A stretch of 64,000 nucleotides of DNA. Source: Burkholderia stabilis (GTDB lineage Bacteria; Pseudomonadota; Gammaproteobacteria; Burkholderiales; Burkholderiaceae). The position numbers and the translations under genes were made by a program. The notes under the pieces were generated by a model. That model worked only from the letters and a program-made list of their open reading frames with translations. It was not told the DNA's origin and did not search any database. Positions within the stretch are counted from its first letter, which is position 1; each line of letters begins with the position of its first letter. Location of the stretch: NCBI RefSeq assembly GCF_001742165.1, contig NZ_CP016444.1, positions 744,001 to 808,000 of the forward strand. The letters run 5' to 3'. Shown piece by piece: positions 35,017-43,972 of the stretch.

Positions 35017-37191
35017 TCAGTCGAGCAAACCGGCGACGACGTCGACGATCCGCTGCAGCAGCGCTTCGTCGTAAGGCAGCCACGGCACCGCGCGCAGCGG
35101 CGACGGCGGTGGCTCGATCGCGGCATCGACGGGTTCGCCGTCGCGCGTCACGCGGCCGGTCGCGCAATGCACCGACCACGCGCCGACGCGCACGTGGCGT
35201 TCGTCGATCGTCAGCTTCCCTTGGGCGATCGGCTCGGCGAACACGAGCGACAGCACGTGCTTGCGATGCCGCGCCATCACGCCCAGCGGTAAATCGGACA
35301 AACGGTTCAGGCGCTGCCAGCGTTCGGTTTCGACTTCATGCCGGCGCACCGGGTCGGCCGACAGCGCGCCGTTCGCCGCGCGCGTCGCATCGTCGTCGAG
35401 CGCGAACGCGGACACGCTGACGAGGAGATCCACCGCGCGCGCCACTTCCGAGAACACGACGCGATCGATCTCGCCGATCGGCAGCGGCACCCAGCGCCGT
35501 TCGCGGCGGCGTTCGAAGTGCAGGCGGCGCGACGTGCCGTGGGTTTCCGAACCGGGATAGAGGCGTGCATCGACGAGGAAGGTCGCACACACGTCGCCGA
35601 ACTCGCGCACGAGCCCGTCGTCGTACGCGCGGATCGACCAGCCTTCGCGGCGCGCGACGCCGAGCAACGGCCGGCTCGACAGCACGTGGCCTTCGAACAT
35701 CGCGGAATCGCTCGCCACCGCGTCGCTTTCCGCCGGCACGTAGAACTCCCGGAATGCCTGCCGGACCGGTTGCCGGAGCGCGCGGCCGACGATTGCGCGC
35801 TGCCATGCGAGCCGCTCGTCCGCGTCGGCCAGCAGCGGGTGCCATAGCCGGATTTCGCTGTCGTCGGCGATGTCGCACGCGCGCCCGGCTGCATCGCGCA
35901 GCACGACCTTGCCTTTCGCGATGTCCGGCATGAACGACTGCACCGATCCATCGCTGCCGCGCGCGTGCCAGATCATCCGCGCGGAGAACGCGGCGCCGGC
36001 CGGCGCATCGACGAGCCGCTCGCGCCATTCGACACGGGCGAGCGTCATCGGCCGCCAGAAGCCGGATTCCATGCACGCGGCGAGCGTGGCGAGCTGCTTC
36101 TTGTCGGGTTTCGCGTCGAGCGTCATGCGCAGCGCGGTGTGCGGACGCTCGCCGAGCGCGCGTTCGGCCGGTTTCAGGTTGCGCGCGAGCTTCTTCTGCA
36201 CGCCGGCATGGCGCACGGCGGCCAGCGCGTCGCGCAGCGCGCGCACGCTCTCGGGCGTGGGGATCGTTTCGACCGCGTGGCCGAGCGCGATCGCGAGCGA
36301 TTGCGACGGCGCCGTCTTCGCGGCCGTCGGCGCGACGCACACGCCGGTCAGCAGCGGCCCGATCAGCGGACGCAGCCATGCTTCGTCGCGATAGGCGGCC
36401 ACGCGCGCCGCGCGCGCGACGACCTGCGCGTCGTCGGTCGTGAACGCGCGATCGGCCTCGTACGGAACGGCGCCGGCATGGAGCGCCGCGATCTGCCGCG
36501 CGGCCTCGGCCAGCGCGTCGCGTGCGAAGTCGACATACGCGGCGTCTTCCGCGAGCGTGGCCGCCGGATCGCTGAAGTCGATCCACAGCCGCTTCGGCGC
36601 GAAATAGCCGTCGTTCGTCGCGGCCAGCGCGAGCAGCGCGGCCGGCCCGAGCTCGGGCAGCACGTCGAGTTCGCGCACGCGAAACGGCGAATCCGCGAGT
36701 GCTTTTGCATATGCCGCGTGCCGCGCCGAGAAGTCGCGGCGGCCGGCGAACCAGTCCAGCGCATAGGCGCCGTAGGCGGACGCGGCGCGCATGCCGCCCT
36801 CCCCGGGTTCCCCGGCGATGCGGGCGAGCTCGGCCTGCAGCGCCGGCGACGGCAGCGCGTCGAGACAGGGCAGTTCTTCCAGCGCGCGCGTCCATTCGCC
36901 GGGCGGGATGTCGCGGAACAGTTCGAGCGCGGCATCGGCGTCGACGAGCGGCGCGGGGCCGAGCGCATCGATCTGCCCGCGCAGCCAGCGCGCGAATTCG
37001 GCGCGCGGATCGTCGTACGCAAAATCGGGCAGCCTGATCGTGTACTCGGTGCGCCGCAGCGCCGGCCAGACCGCGCCGAGCGCATGTGCGTCGAGCGTCG
37101 ACAGGTCGATCGGCGAGGCGGACGACGGCGAGCGATCGGCAACGCCGGTCAGCCGCGCGATGAGCAGGGCGGCGAGCGCGCGGTCAGTCAT
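35017..37191 (-). CDS. DUF4132 domain-containing protein
   Basis: The product has 724 residues and is cytosolic by appearance (no signal peptide or membrane helix). The N-terminal ~370 residues are helical, HEAT-like (ARNLKPAERALGERPHTALRMTLD). The C-terminal half contains the DUF4132 blocks, such as FRPMTLARVEWRERL-like text, IRLWHPLLADADERLAWQRAIVGRALRQPVRQAFREFYVP and FERRRERRWVPLPIGEIDRVVFSEVARAVDLLV. DUF4132 occurs in MolR and WGR-domain proteins, and its activity is unknown. The gene is monocistronic, convergent with the MocR gene by 10 bases. Confidence 0.8.
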   Translation of the reverse strand: MTDRALAALLIARLTGVADRSPSSASPIDLSTLDAHALGAVWPALRRTEYTIRLPDFAYDDPRAEFARWLRGQIDALGPAPLVDADAALELFRDIPPGEWTRALEELPCLDALPSPALQAELARIAGEPGEGGMRAASAYGAYALDWFAGRRDFSARHAAYAKALADSPFRVRELDVLPELGPAALLALAATNDGYFAPKRLWIDFSDPAATLAEDAAYVDFARDALAEAARQIAALHAGAVPYEADRAFTTDDAQVVARAARVAAYRDEAWLRPLIGPLLTGVCVAPTAAKTAPSQSLAIALGHAVETIPTPESVRALRDALAAVRHAGVQKKLARNLKPAERALGERPHTALRMTLDAKPDKKQLATLAACMESGFWRPMTLARVEWRERLVDAPAGAAFSARMIWHARGSDGSVQSFMPDIAKGKVVLRDAAGRACDIADDSEIRLWHPLLADADERLAWQRAIVGRALRQPVRQAFREFYVPAESDAVASDSAMFEGHVLSSRPLLGVARREGWSIRAYDDGLVREFGDVCATFLVDARLYPGSETHGTSRRLHFERRRERRWVPLPIGEIDRVVFSEVARAVDLLVSVSAFALDDDATRAANGALSADPVRRHEVETERWQRLNRLSDLPLGVMARHRKHVLSLVFAEPIAQGKLTIDERHVRVGAWSVHCATGRVTRDGEPVDAAIEPPPSPLRAVPWLPYDEALLQRIVDVVAGLLD

Positions 37192-37618
37192 GCGGCGTCT
37201 CCCGGTTCGCGCCGCGCCCGGCCGTGGCCGCGCACGGGCCGCCAGCGCGGCCGGCCGCTTCGGTCTGGCGCGATTTCCGTACTTTTCGGGCGGCGCGGAT
37301 GGTGCCGCCGAGGGCGAATGCCCGTTCGATCCTGTGCTGCATGGGCTGACTCCGGAAGTGAAAACCGTGCGGTCGCACAGTATTGCACCCCGATCAAAAC
37401 AGTCTGGAGAAAGGCTTCCAGCCGCACAGCCATTTCATAAGACGTACAGTTTTCCCGCCATGCGCGATGCGCGCCGAACTGTACTCTTGTTCGCATGATC
37501 GATGTGTGTACTCTGCGCCAACTGTTCTGCTTTTAAGATTCCATCATCAAGTGCACAGTGCCGCAGATCCAGCCGTTCCGGAACCCTGCCGGCGCATCTT
37601 CAAGAGAGAGCCAGTGCG
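37192..37618. other. Divergent intergenic region before a MocR-type gene
   Basis: About 430 bases hold no convincing gene. The left part is upstream of the DUF4132 gene. The right part (37380-37560) is AT-richer and contains several ACAGT/ACTGT elements, including the inverted pair at 37444 and 37477. Short open frames crossing it are GC shadows. Confidence 0.5.
37444..37484. promoter_or_regulatory. GTACAGTT/AACTGTAC inverted pair, candidate MocR operator
   Basis: GTACAGTT (37444-37451) and AACTGTAC (37477-37484) are exact inverse complements with a 25-base spacer. Related elements AACAGT (37398), AACTGT (37519) and ACAGTG (37555) lie nearby. MocR regulators typically bind such repeated half-sites upstream of their own gene. 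Confidence 0.5.
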
Positions 37619-37747
37619 ATGGAAAAGGCAAAACCGGAGGGAAAAATCAGGAATCACGACGGCCCGGCCGGCGGGCGAAACACGTGCGTATCGGACGCAC
37701 GAGACATGGCGGCGCGGCTGCGCGCGCTGGCGGGAGGCGCACAATGA
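37619..37747 (+). CDS. Possible 42-residue leader ORF coupled to the MocR-type gene
   Basis: An ATG at 37619 after AGAGAGAG opens a 42-residue frame (MEKAKPEGKIRNHDGPAGG...). It ends in ATGA, where its TGA (37745-37747) overlaps the start of the next gene. It is hydrophilic and resembles nothing known. The overlap and purine-rich upstream box fit a translationally coupled leader, but the frame could also be chance. Confidence 0.3.
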   Translation: MEKAKPEGKIRNHDGPAGGRNTCVSDARDMAARLRALAGGAQ

Positions 37748-39168
37748 AACTCTATGAAAAACTCGCGGACGATATCGAGCGCCTGATCCGCCAGGGCGTG
37801 TACCGGCACGGCGACCGGATTCCGTCGGTGCGCCAGGCCAGCCAGCAACACCGGATCAGCATCACGACCGTGCTGCATGCGTACCTGCTGCTCGAAAGCC
37901 GCGGTCTGCTCGAAAGCCGGCCGCAGTCGGGCTATTTCGTGAACCTGCGGCGCGACGACGGCCATGCGCCGGTGCGCGAACTGCGGCCGTCGAAGCCGAT
38001 CGCGATTTCGTCGTCGGTGGACGTGAGCCGGCTCGTGCTGTCGACGCTGCGCTCGATCGGCACGGACGACGCGGTGCCGCTCGGCTCGCCGTATCCGGAC
38101 CCGAGCCTGTTCCCGTTCGAGAAGCTGAACCGGTACGCGTACGCGGCCGGGCGGGACAAGTCGCTGTGGGGCGTGACGGACGGGCTGCCGCCCGGCCATC
38201 CGCGGCTGATCCGGCAGATCGCGCGCCGCTACCTGGAAAACGGGATGTCGGTGGACCCAAACGAGATCATCGTGACGGTTGGCGCGACGGAGGCGATCAA
38301 CCTGTGTCTGCAGGCGGTCGCGAAGCCGGGCGACACGATCGCGGTGGAATCGCCGACGTTCTACGCGATGCTGCACGCGATCGAGCGGATGGGGATGAAG
38401 GCGATCGAGGTCGCGACGCATCCGGAATACGGGATCGACATCGCGGCGCTGGCGGCGATCGCGAAGTCGCAGCCGATCGCCGCGTGCATGGTGATGCCGA
38501 ACTTCCAGAACCCGCTCGGTTTCCAGATGCCCGACGAGCGCAAGCGCGAACTGGTTGAGTTCGCAACGAAGGCCGGCATGCCGGTCATCGAGAACGGCGT
38601 GTACAACGAGCTGTATTTCGGCGATACGCATCCGAGCTCGCTGAAGTCGTATGACCGGAACGGGATCGTGCTGCATTGTTCGTCGTTCTCGAAGAGCCTG
38701 ACCGCCGCGTACCGGATCGGCTGGGCATTGCCGGGCCGCTATCGCGATCAGGTCGAGAAGCTGAAATTCCTGAATACGCTCGCGACGCCGTCGTTGCCGC
38801 AGCTCGCGATCGCGGAGTTTCTCGAGCGCGATGGTTACGAGCATCACCTGCGGCGCTTGCGCAAGGCGTATGCGCAACAGGCGAACCTGATGCGTGCGAT
38901 GGTGTCGCGGTTCTTTCCGGAGGGCACGCGCATTTCGAGCCCGGCGGGCGGGTACGTGCTGTGGGTCGAACTGCCTGCGCAGGTCGATGCGATGCGGTTG
39001 TATCAGCTCGCGCTGGAGCAGGGGATCACGATCGGCCCCGGCTACATGTTCTCGATTACCGAGAGCTACCGGAACTTCATCCGGCTGAACTACAGCAGCC
39101 CGTGGTCGCCGGAGATCGAGCAGGCTGTGATTACGGTCGGGAAACTGGCCGCGGCGTGCATGAAGTGA
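37744..39168 (+). CDS. MocR-type PLP-dependent GntR regulator/aminotransferase
   Basis: The ATG at 37744 gives 474 residues: a GntR winged helix (LADDIERLIRQGVYRHGDRIPSVRQASQQHRISITTVLHAYLLLESRGLL) and then an aminotransferase-like domain. The latter includes TVGATEAINLCLQAVAKPGDTIAVESPTFY, MPNFQNPLGFQMPDERKRELV and the PLP-Lys motif HCSSFSKSLTAAYRIGWALPG. The PLP-site residues look intact. These proteins are transcription factors that sense PLP or amino acids. Here it stands alone before a strong terminator, with the DUF4132 gene divergent, so its target may be elsewhere. Confidence 0.9.
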   Translation: MKLYEKLADDIERLIRQGVYRHGDRIPSVRQASQQHRISITTVLHAYLLLESRGLLESRPQSGYFVNLRRDDGHAPVRELRPSKPIAISSSVDVSRLVLSTLRSIGTDDAVPLGSPYPDPSLFPFEKLNRYAYAAGRDKSLWGVTDGLPPGHPRLIRQIARRYLENGMSVDPNEIIVTVGATEAINLCLQAVAKPGDTIAVESPTFYAMLHAIERMGMKAIEVATHPEYGIDIAALAAIAKSQPIAACMVMPNFQNPLGFQMPDERKRELVEFATKAGMPVIENGVYNELYFGDTHPSSLKSYDRNGIVLHCSSFSKSLTAAYRIGWALPGRYRDQVEKLKFLNTLATPSLPQLAIAEFLERDGYEHHLRRLRKAYAQQANLMRAMVSRFFPEGTRISSPAGGYVLWVELPAQVDAMRLYQLALEQGITIGPGYMFSITESYRNFIRLNYSSPWSPEIEQAVITVGKLAAACMK

Positions 39169-39201
39169 CGGAGGGGTGTCGCTGCTTGCGGGTCAATGAC
39201 G

Positions 39202-39229
39202 AAGCCGGCCTCGGGCCGGCTTTGTTTTT
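39202..39229 (+). terminator. Intrinsic terminator after the MocR-type gene
   Basis: AAGCCGGCC (39202-39210) pairs with GGCCGGCTT (39214-39222) around a TCG loop and is followed by TTTGTTTTTG. It is the clearest rho-independent terminator in the window. Confidence 0.9.
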
Positions 39230-39358
39230 GGGTTTTCAGGGGCAGGGGAGGCCCGAGACCGTTTGTTCGCGTCCGGCCAGTTACAGTCCTGCCGCACAGA
39301 AGCGGTCATGGCGGGTCATATGCGCCGTTTGGCCACGTCTGCGTCAGCAGCCCATGCT

Positions 39359-39928
39359 CTACGGATGGAAGGTTTCGCCGCGGTTCAGCATGTCGACGAA
39401 TTCCTTGATTTTACGCGCCCTCGTTTCCGGCTTTTTGGCATTCTGTACCCGGTACAGGATGGCATAGCGGTTGCGGCTGTTCAGTGTCGCAAAGAACTTC
39501 CTGGCTCGCGGATTGGCGTCCAGAGCCGCTTGCAGGTCGTCCGGCACTGTCGAATTGCTGGCCGACGTGTAAGCCGCCGCCCAGCGGCCATCCTTTTTGG
39601 CCTTCTCGATTTCGCCCATGCCGGGCGGGCGCATTCTGCCTGCGGCGATCAGCGCTTCAGCCCTGTCCGTGTTGAGTTTGGACCAGATGCTTTTGGCCGA
39701 GCGTGGCGTGAAGCGTTGTAACCAGTATTGCTCGCTCTCGGCCTTTTTTTGACCATCGATCCAGCCATGGCAGAGGGCGCTTTCCAGGGCCTGTACGTAG
39801 GTTATGGTTCGCTGTTCGGTGCCTTTTTTCGCCAGTCGCAGCCATGCTTCGGTCGAGGTGTTGCCGTTTTGCTCCAACCAGTTTTCCCATTCGGCCTGAC
39901 TGGTCAAGGTGAGAGCGCATTCGGTCAT
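39359..39928 (-). CDS. YdeI/OmpD-associated family protein
   Basis: The ATG at 39928 gives 189 residues (an alternative start at 39954 adds 9). The sequence EWENWLEQNGNTSTEAWLRLAKKG, ALCHGWIDGQKK and FTPRSAKSIWSKLN marks the YdeI family, and the C-terminal AKKPETRARKIKEFVDML is the family's second motif. Homologues are linked to resistance to antimicrobial peptides, but the mechanism is unsettled. The gene is monocistronic. Its codon third-position GC is lower than that of its neighbours. Confidence 0.85.
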   Translation of the reverse strand: MTECALTLTSQAEWENWLEQNGNTSTEAWLRLAKKGTEQRTITYVQALESALCHGWIDGQKKAESEQYWLQRFTPRSAKSIWSKLNTDRAEALIAAGRMRPPGMGEIEKAKKDGRWAAAYTSASNSTVPDDLQAALDANPRARKFFATLNSRNRYAILYRVQNAKKPETRARKIKEFVDMLNRGETFHP

Positions 39929-40162
39929 GTCGCTATCCTGAATGGTCGAGTACATGTGCGGGGAAGGCGTCGGCAGTCTAACAGCGTTCATACGGGCATC
40001 CACGTCCGTGCTGCGACCGTCGTCGGTCGATCCGTCGATTCGACAGGGTCCGATCTATCGTCGACAATCTGTACGAGGTTGAGCCGCAATCTTCTTACCC
40101 GCGTATTGCTGGAACGTTCCGCCGTTTGCCGAAATCGTCGAACCCGTTCATCGGAAACCGCC

Positions 40163-41164
40163 ATGCAGCGTCCGAAAACTTCTTTCATTCTGTCGGCTGT
40201 CGATCCGGATCTACTGTACCCGTGGCTCGAGGTGCGTTTCGAAACCGACGACCTCGATACGCTGCGCCATATCCTCGAACTCGATGCGGCCAGGGACGCG
40301 GATTTCGAACGCGTGTATCTCCTGACACCGGCAGAGGTTGCCGTCGTGTGTCATGCCTTCGGGATCGGGTTCGAACACGGTTCGCGTGAAGCCTTTCTCT
40401 TCAAACATGTCGATACCGGGGTTCGCATCCCGTACCTTGTTCATACCGGCTACGAGCTGGCTTTGATGGTGCAGGGACGGAAGCCTTTCGGGTTCATCGA
40501 CTTCGACAGCGACAGTCCGCGTTCAGTCAAACTGAAGGAGAAATTCGACGCATATGTCGCTCAGGGCGTCCTGCATTCGCAGGAATTCATCTTCGATGCC
40601 GCCGCGCGCCCGGGCCGTCGTATCGGGCAAATCCTCTATACGCGCAAAGGCGAGGAATGGCGCCTCCCTGCGCTGGAATTCATCCGGCAGAACATCAACC
40701 GGCACGGTGACGGCTGCGAGAACATGGAGCGCCTGGAAGGCGCGTTGCTCGGTTACGAGAAATGGCAGAACGATTGGTGGATCGACCACCTCGCGCAAAG
40801 CGGTATCAGCCTGTACGGCGCATCCAGTATCGTCAAGGTGGACAGGACGCAATACGACTGGCTCGTTCATGCGGGGTTCCGGGCGCTTCCTCCTGTCGAT
40901 GCGCCGACATTCACGCTCCATTCGTCGCAGTGGTTCGATGAGGAAGCGATGCAGGCGGCCATGCGGGACGACCCGACGATCGAAGCGTTCGTTCAGTTCA
41001 ACGTCGGGCTGGTTCACATCATGCACGCGGCCGATTTTCGGACCGGGGGGCCTTACGAGATCCCGGCGTCGCTGATTCCGACGATCAACCGCCATCTCTT
41101 GCGCGCGGTGCGGGTCTTGATTCAACGAGGCGACGGCTCGGCACCTGTTGCTCGACAAGGATGA
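40163..41164 (+). CDS. Unrecognised cytosolic protein of 333 residues
   Basis: The ATG at 40163 starts MQRPKTSFILSAVDPDLLYPWLEVRFETDDLDTL; an in-frame upstream extension is unlikely as it would cross the divergent promoter region. No signal peptide, membrane segment or known motif is visible. It is acidic and rich in aromatic residues (for example GYEKWQNDWWIDHLAQSGISLYG). Composition is less GC-rich than most of the window, and it sits beside two other genes of the same character, so acquisition by transfer is plausible. I do not assign a function. Confidence 0.6.
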   Translation: MQRPKTSFILSAVDPDLLYPWLEVRFETDDLDTLRHILELDAARDADFERVYLLTPAEVAVVCHAFGIGFEHGSREAFLFKHVDTGVRIPYLVHTGYELALMVQGRKPFGFIDFDSDSPRSVKLKEKFDAYVAQGVLHSQEFIFDAAARPGRRIGQILYTRKGEEWRLPALEFIRQNINRHGDGCENMERLEGALLGYEKWQNDWWIDHLAQSGISLYGASSIVKVDRTQYDWLVHAGFRALPPVDAPTFTLHSSQWFDEEAMQAAMRDDPTIEAFVQFNVGLVHIMHAADFRTGGPYEIPASLIPTINRHLLRAVRVLIQRGDGSAPVARQG

Positions 41165-41268
41165 GTCAAGCCGCGCCAGTGTGCCGACGCATCGTCACGA
41201 TCGACATGGAAGCGACTGTTGAGGCAATGCATCGGGATGCGGCAGGGTTTCCGGGCTTGGTGTTGTAA
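41161..41268 (+). CDS. Possible 35-residue coupled small ORF
   Basis: An ATG at 41161 overlaps the stop of the preceding gene (ATGA) and opens a 35-residue frame (MSQAAPVCRRIVTIDMEATV...). It ends at TAA 41266-41268. It could be the 5' remnant of a second gene or be fortuitous. Confidence 0.2.
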   Translation: MSQAAPVCRRIVTIDMEATVEAMHRDAAGFPGLVL

Positions 41269-41414
41269 GGCGAGTCGCAGGTACCGCAACATTACTGGCG
41301 TTCCGTGTTCAGGTTGATGTTTGTATCGTCCTCGTCGCTTCCTGGTTCTTCTACCCGGAAGCGTGCAGAAAAATAGATTGCAGATCCCAACCGCTGCTGA
41401 AGGGAGGCAACCCG

Positions 41415-42173
41415 ATGAAACTTCAAGCGGGCTACAAACGAACGTTTCAGTACGTGCAAAACAACGCGCATGGCCTCACGTACGACGTTGGATTTCACGT
41501 GTATCAGCGGAACGACGGGACATTCATACTCGGCTACGAAGTCGTACAAGCGGCGACCCATTGTCGATTCGGAAGCGGGGCCAGCAGGCTGGACTTCGAG
41601 GGAACACACGAAGAAGCGTACGTCTACGCGCGCGCGTGGCTGGAACAGATGATCGATAACCGGCCGGACGTGCACGGTGCGGCCCGGGGCAGCGTCATGC
41701 GAACGGGCGAACGTGCCGGCTATCGGATTGTCGAATGGGCTGACGGCACGGACGGGGATCTCGAGAACCTGGTTCTGCGTTGTCCCGAACTCGTGGTCGG
41801 GCGGCATGTTGCAATCGCGAGCTGTGACAGCGGCCCGTATACGCCGACCGTTGAGGAGCTTGCGGCGGGTTGGTCACGAATCGGCAATCTCGCGGTCAGC
41901 CCGTTGGTCGAGACGACATCGCAACTTCCCATGCCCGGTTTTGACGAGTGGTATGTGTACGACAGGCCTGACAGCTTCGAGCCCCACGCAAACTTCGTGA
42001 ATCGCCTGGGCTTCAGTCCGCTCAACGTCGACGATGCGTACACGGATGCGTTCTGGCGGCAGGTCGTCAAGCTGGCGCCGCTGCACGTGCTCGGGGCGGG
42101 CACACCCGGTTTGTTCCTGGTTACGCGCGACCCTGCGCTTTTCCAGGCCGCGCTTCAAGATGTCCGGCCCTGA
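41415..42173 (+). CDS. Unrecognised protein of 252 residues
   Basis: The ATG at 41415 follows GGGAGG. The protein begins MKLQAGYKRTFQYVQNNAHGLTYDVGFHVYQ and has no signal peptide or membrane helix. It contains mixed alpha/beta segments such as HVAIASCDSGPYTPTVEELAAGW and WRQVVKLAPLHVLGAGTPGLFLVTRD. It follows the other unrecognised gene by 250 bases in the same direction. Both look like a small accessory pair, perhaps a toxin/immunity-type or stress pair, but no motif supports that. Nothing more can be said from the sequence. Confidence 0.55.
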   Translation: MKLQAGYKRTFQYVQNNAHGLTYDVGFHVYQRNDGTFILGYEVVQAATHCRFGSGASRLDFEGTHEEAYVYARAWLEQMIDNRPDVHGAARGSVMRTGERAGYRIVEWADGTDGDLENLVLRCPELVVGRHVAIASCDSGPYTPTVEELAAGWSRIGNLAVSPLVETTSQLPMPGFDEWYVYDRPDSFEPHANFVNRLGFSPLNVDDAYTDAFWRQVVKLAPLHVLGAGTPGLFLVTRDPALFQAALQDVRP

Positions 42174-42287
42174 TGGCGACGCCTGCCAAGGCTCGGCCAT
42201 GGTTACGCTGCCTTTGGCCGTGCCGGGGTTGGGGGAACAAGCAACCATTCATGCGCGAGGGCCGCGTGCGGTAACGGGTCCAGGGGG

Positions 42288-43193
42288 TTAATCAAAATAA
42301 GGCTCCAATACCCCCTCGATCCAGTCCATGAAAGCCCGGACCCGTGGTGACAGATTTCGCCGATGGGCGACGACGAGCGATGCGGTGAGCGGCTCGGGAC
42401 GCAGGTCGGGCAGCACCTCCACGAGCGCACCGCTTGCGACGTGATGCGCGAGCGTCGGATATCCCGCCTGGATCAACCCGAGGCCCGCAAGCCCGGCGGC
42501 ATGATAGGTCTGCACACTGTTGACTTGTATCGCGCTTGGCAACGGCAGCGATGCATAACCGTCGCCGTCCGGATATTCCCATCCGGCATGCCTGGCGCCG
42601 AGTGTCAGCGAGTAGTGGACCATCCGGTGTCCTTGCGTGCGCAGATCGTCGAGCGTGCGCGGTATGCCGTGCCGCGCCAGGTAGCTCGGGCTCGCCGCAT
42701 TGGTCATGCGCAGTTTTCCGAGCGGCCGGGCGATCAGCGTCTCGTCGACGATCGGCCCCAGCCGGATCACGCAATCGAATCCTTCCTGGACGAGATCGAC
42801 GCGCCGATCGTTGCTGGACAGTTCCAGCTCCAGCTCGGGATACGCGGCCATCAGTTGCGGCAGGGCGGGAATCACGACGCTTCGCGCCAGTTCGGTCGGC
42901 ATGTCGACGCGCAACCTTCCCCGCAGCGGTGTGCCGTTACCCGAGAACATCGATTGCAATTCCTGCACTTCGGCGAGCAGGTCGCGTGCGCGCGAATAAA
43001 AGGCGCGTCCGTCTTCGGTCAGCTGCACACGCCTCGTGGTCCGGTGCAGGAGCGCAACCCCCACGTCCCGCTCAAGTTCACGGATCACCATTGACACACG
43101 TCCCTTCTGAATGCCGAGGCTTTCGGCCGCGCGGGTGAAGCTCGTCATTTCGGCGACACGGGCAAAGATCAAAAGTGCGTCAAGGTTTTGCAT
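42288..43193 (-). CDS. LysR-family transcriptional regulator
   Basis: The product has 301 residues with the LysR helix-turn-helix (LDALLIFARVAEMTSFTRAAESLGIQKGRVSMVIRELERDVGVALLHRTTRRVQLTEDG) and a substrate-binding domain similar to DmlR/CrgA-type regulators. It is divergent from the flavodoxin-like gene (117-base gap), which it very probably regulates. The gap includes an AT-rich stretch with LysR-type T-N11-A possibilities near 43220-43250. The gene ends 114 bases from the convergent unrecognised gene. Confidence 0.88.
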   Translation of the reverse strand: MQNLDALLIFARVAEMTSFTRAAESLGIQKGRVSMVIRELERDVGVALLHRTTRRVQLTEDGRAFYSRARDLLAEVQELQSMFSGNGTPLRGRLRVDMPTELARSVVIPALPQLMAAYPELELELSSNDRRVDLVQEGFDCVIRLGPIVDETLIARPLGKLRMTNAASPSYLARHGIPRTLDDLRTQGHRMVHYSLTLGARHAGWEYPDGDGYASLPLPSAIQVNSVQTYHAAGLAGLGLIQAGYPTLAHHVASGALVEVLPDLRPEPLTASLVVAHRRNLSPRVRAFMDWIEGVLEPYFD

Positions 43194-43310
43194 TGTTCAC
43201 CCAGGGAGTAACAGAACGTTCAATTTGTCATCGTTTATAACCCAGTTGTGGGTCGGTAGAGTGGCTTCCCATGTCGTCCGCAGCGGACGACCTGAACGAA
43301 AGGGCCACCC

Positions 43311-43901
43311 ATGACACTGCACACCTCTCCGATCAACACGGTCGTCGTCTACCACTCCGGCCATGGGCATACCGCGCGTATGGCAAGCGCCGTCGCCGAA
43401 GGCGCCGACGCCGTACTCGTCGCAATCGACGCCGACGGAAACATTGCAGCGGATGCCTGGGATACGCTCGCCGGCGCGGATGCGATCCTGCTCGGCTCGC
43501 CGACCTACATGGGCGGCCCGAGCTGGCAGTTCAAGAAGTTTGCCGACGCTTCGTCGAAGGCCTGGTTCGAAGGCGGATGGCGGAACAAGATCTTTGGCGG
43601 CTTCACCAACAGCGCAAGTATCAACGGCGACAAGCTCAACACGCTCGAATACTTCTTCCTGCTCGCCGGCCAGCACGGCGGCATCTGGGTCAGCATGGAC
43701 ATCAAGCCGGCGAACGTGAAAGCCTCGGTGCGCGACGACCTGAATCGCATGGGCTCCTATATCGCGCCGATGGCGCAAACGCCGGCCGATGCGTCGCCGG
43801 AAGAAATGTCGCCAGGGGACCTCGAAACGGCACGCCGCTACGGCGCGCGTGTCGCGATGATCGCGGGGCAGTTTCGATCGGGAAAATCTCGAAGCAGCTG
43901 A
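43311..43901 (+). CDS. Flavodoxin-fold NAD(P)H:quinone reductase-like protein
   Basis: The product has 196 residues with FMN-binding features: VVYHSGHGHTARMASAVAEGA (phosphate loop), ILLGSPTYMGGPSWQFKKFAD and GGFTNSASINGDKLNTLEYFFLLAGQHGGIWVS, as in WrbA-type quinone reductases. Enzymes of this type reduce quinones with two electrons and so prevent radical formation. The gene is divergent from a LysR regulator and is followed after 71 bases by an aldo-keto reductase, so the two probably form one operon for redox or electrophile stress. Confidence 0.82.
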   Translation: MTLHTSPINTVVVYHSGHGHTARMASAVAEGADAVLVAIDADGNIAADAWDTLAGADAILLGSPTYMGGPSWQFKKFADASSKAWFEGGWRNKIFGGFTNSASINGDKLNTLEYFFLLAGQHGGIWVSMDIKPANVKASVRDDLNRMGSYIAPMAQTPADASPEEMSPGDLETARRYGARVAMIAGQFRSGKSRSS

Positions 43902-43972
43902 AATGCTGACGCGCGGGACGCCACGAACCGGGCACGACCGCATTCATCCGGTCAATTCAGAAGGGAACTGCC

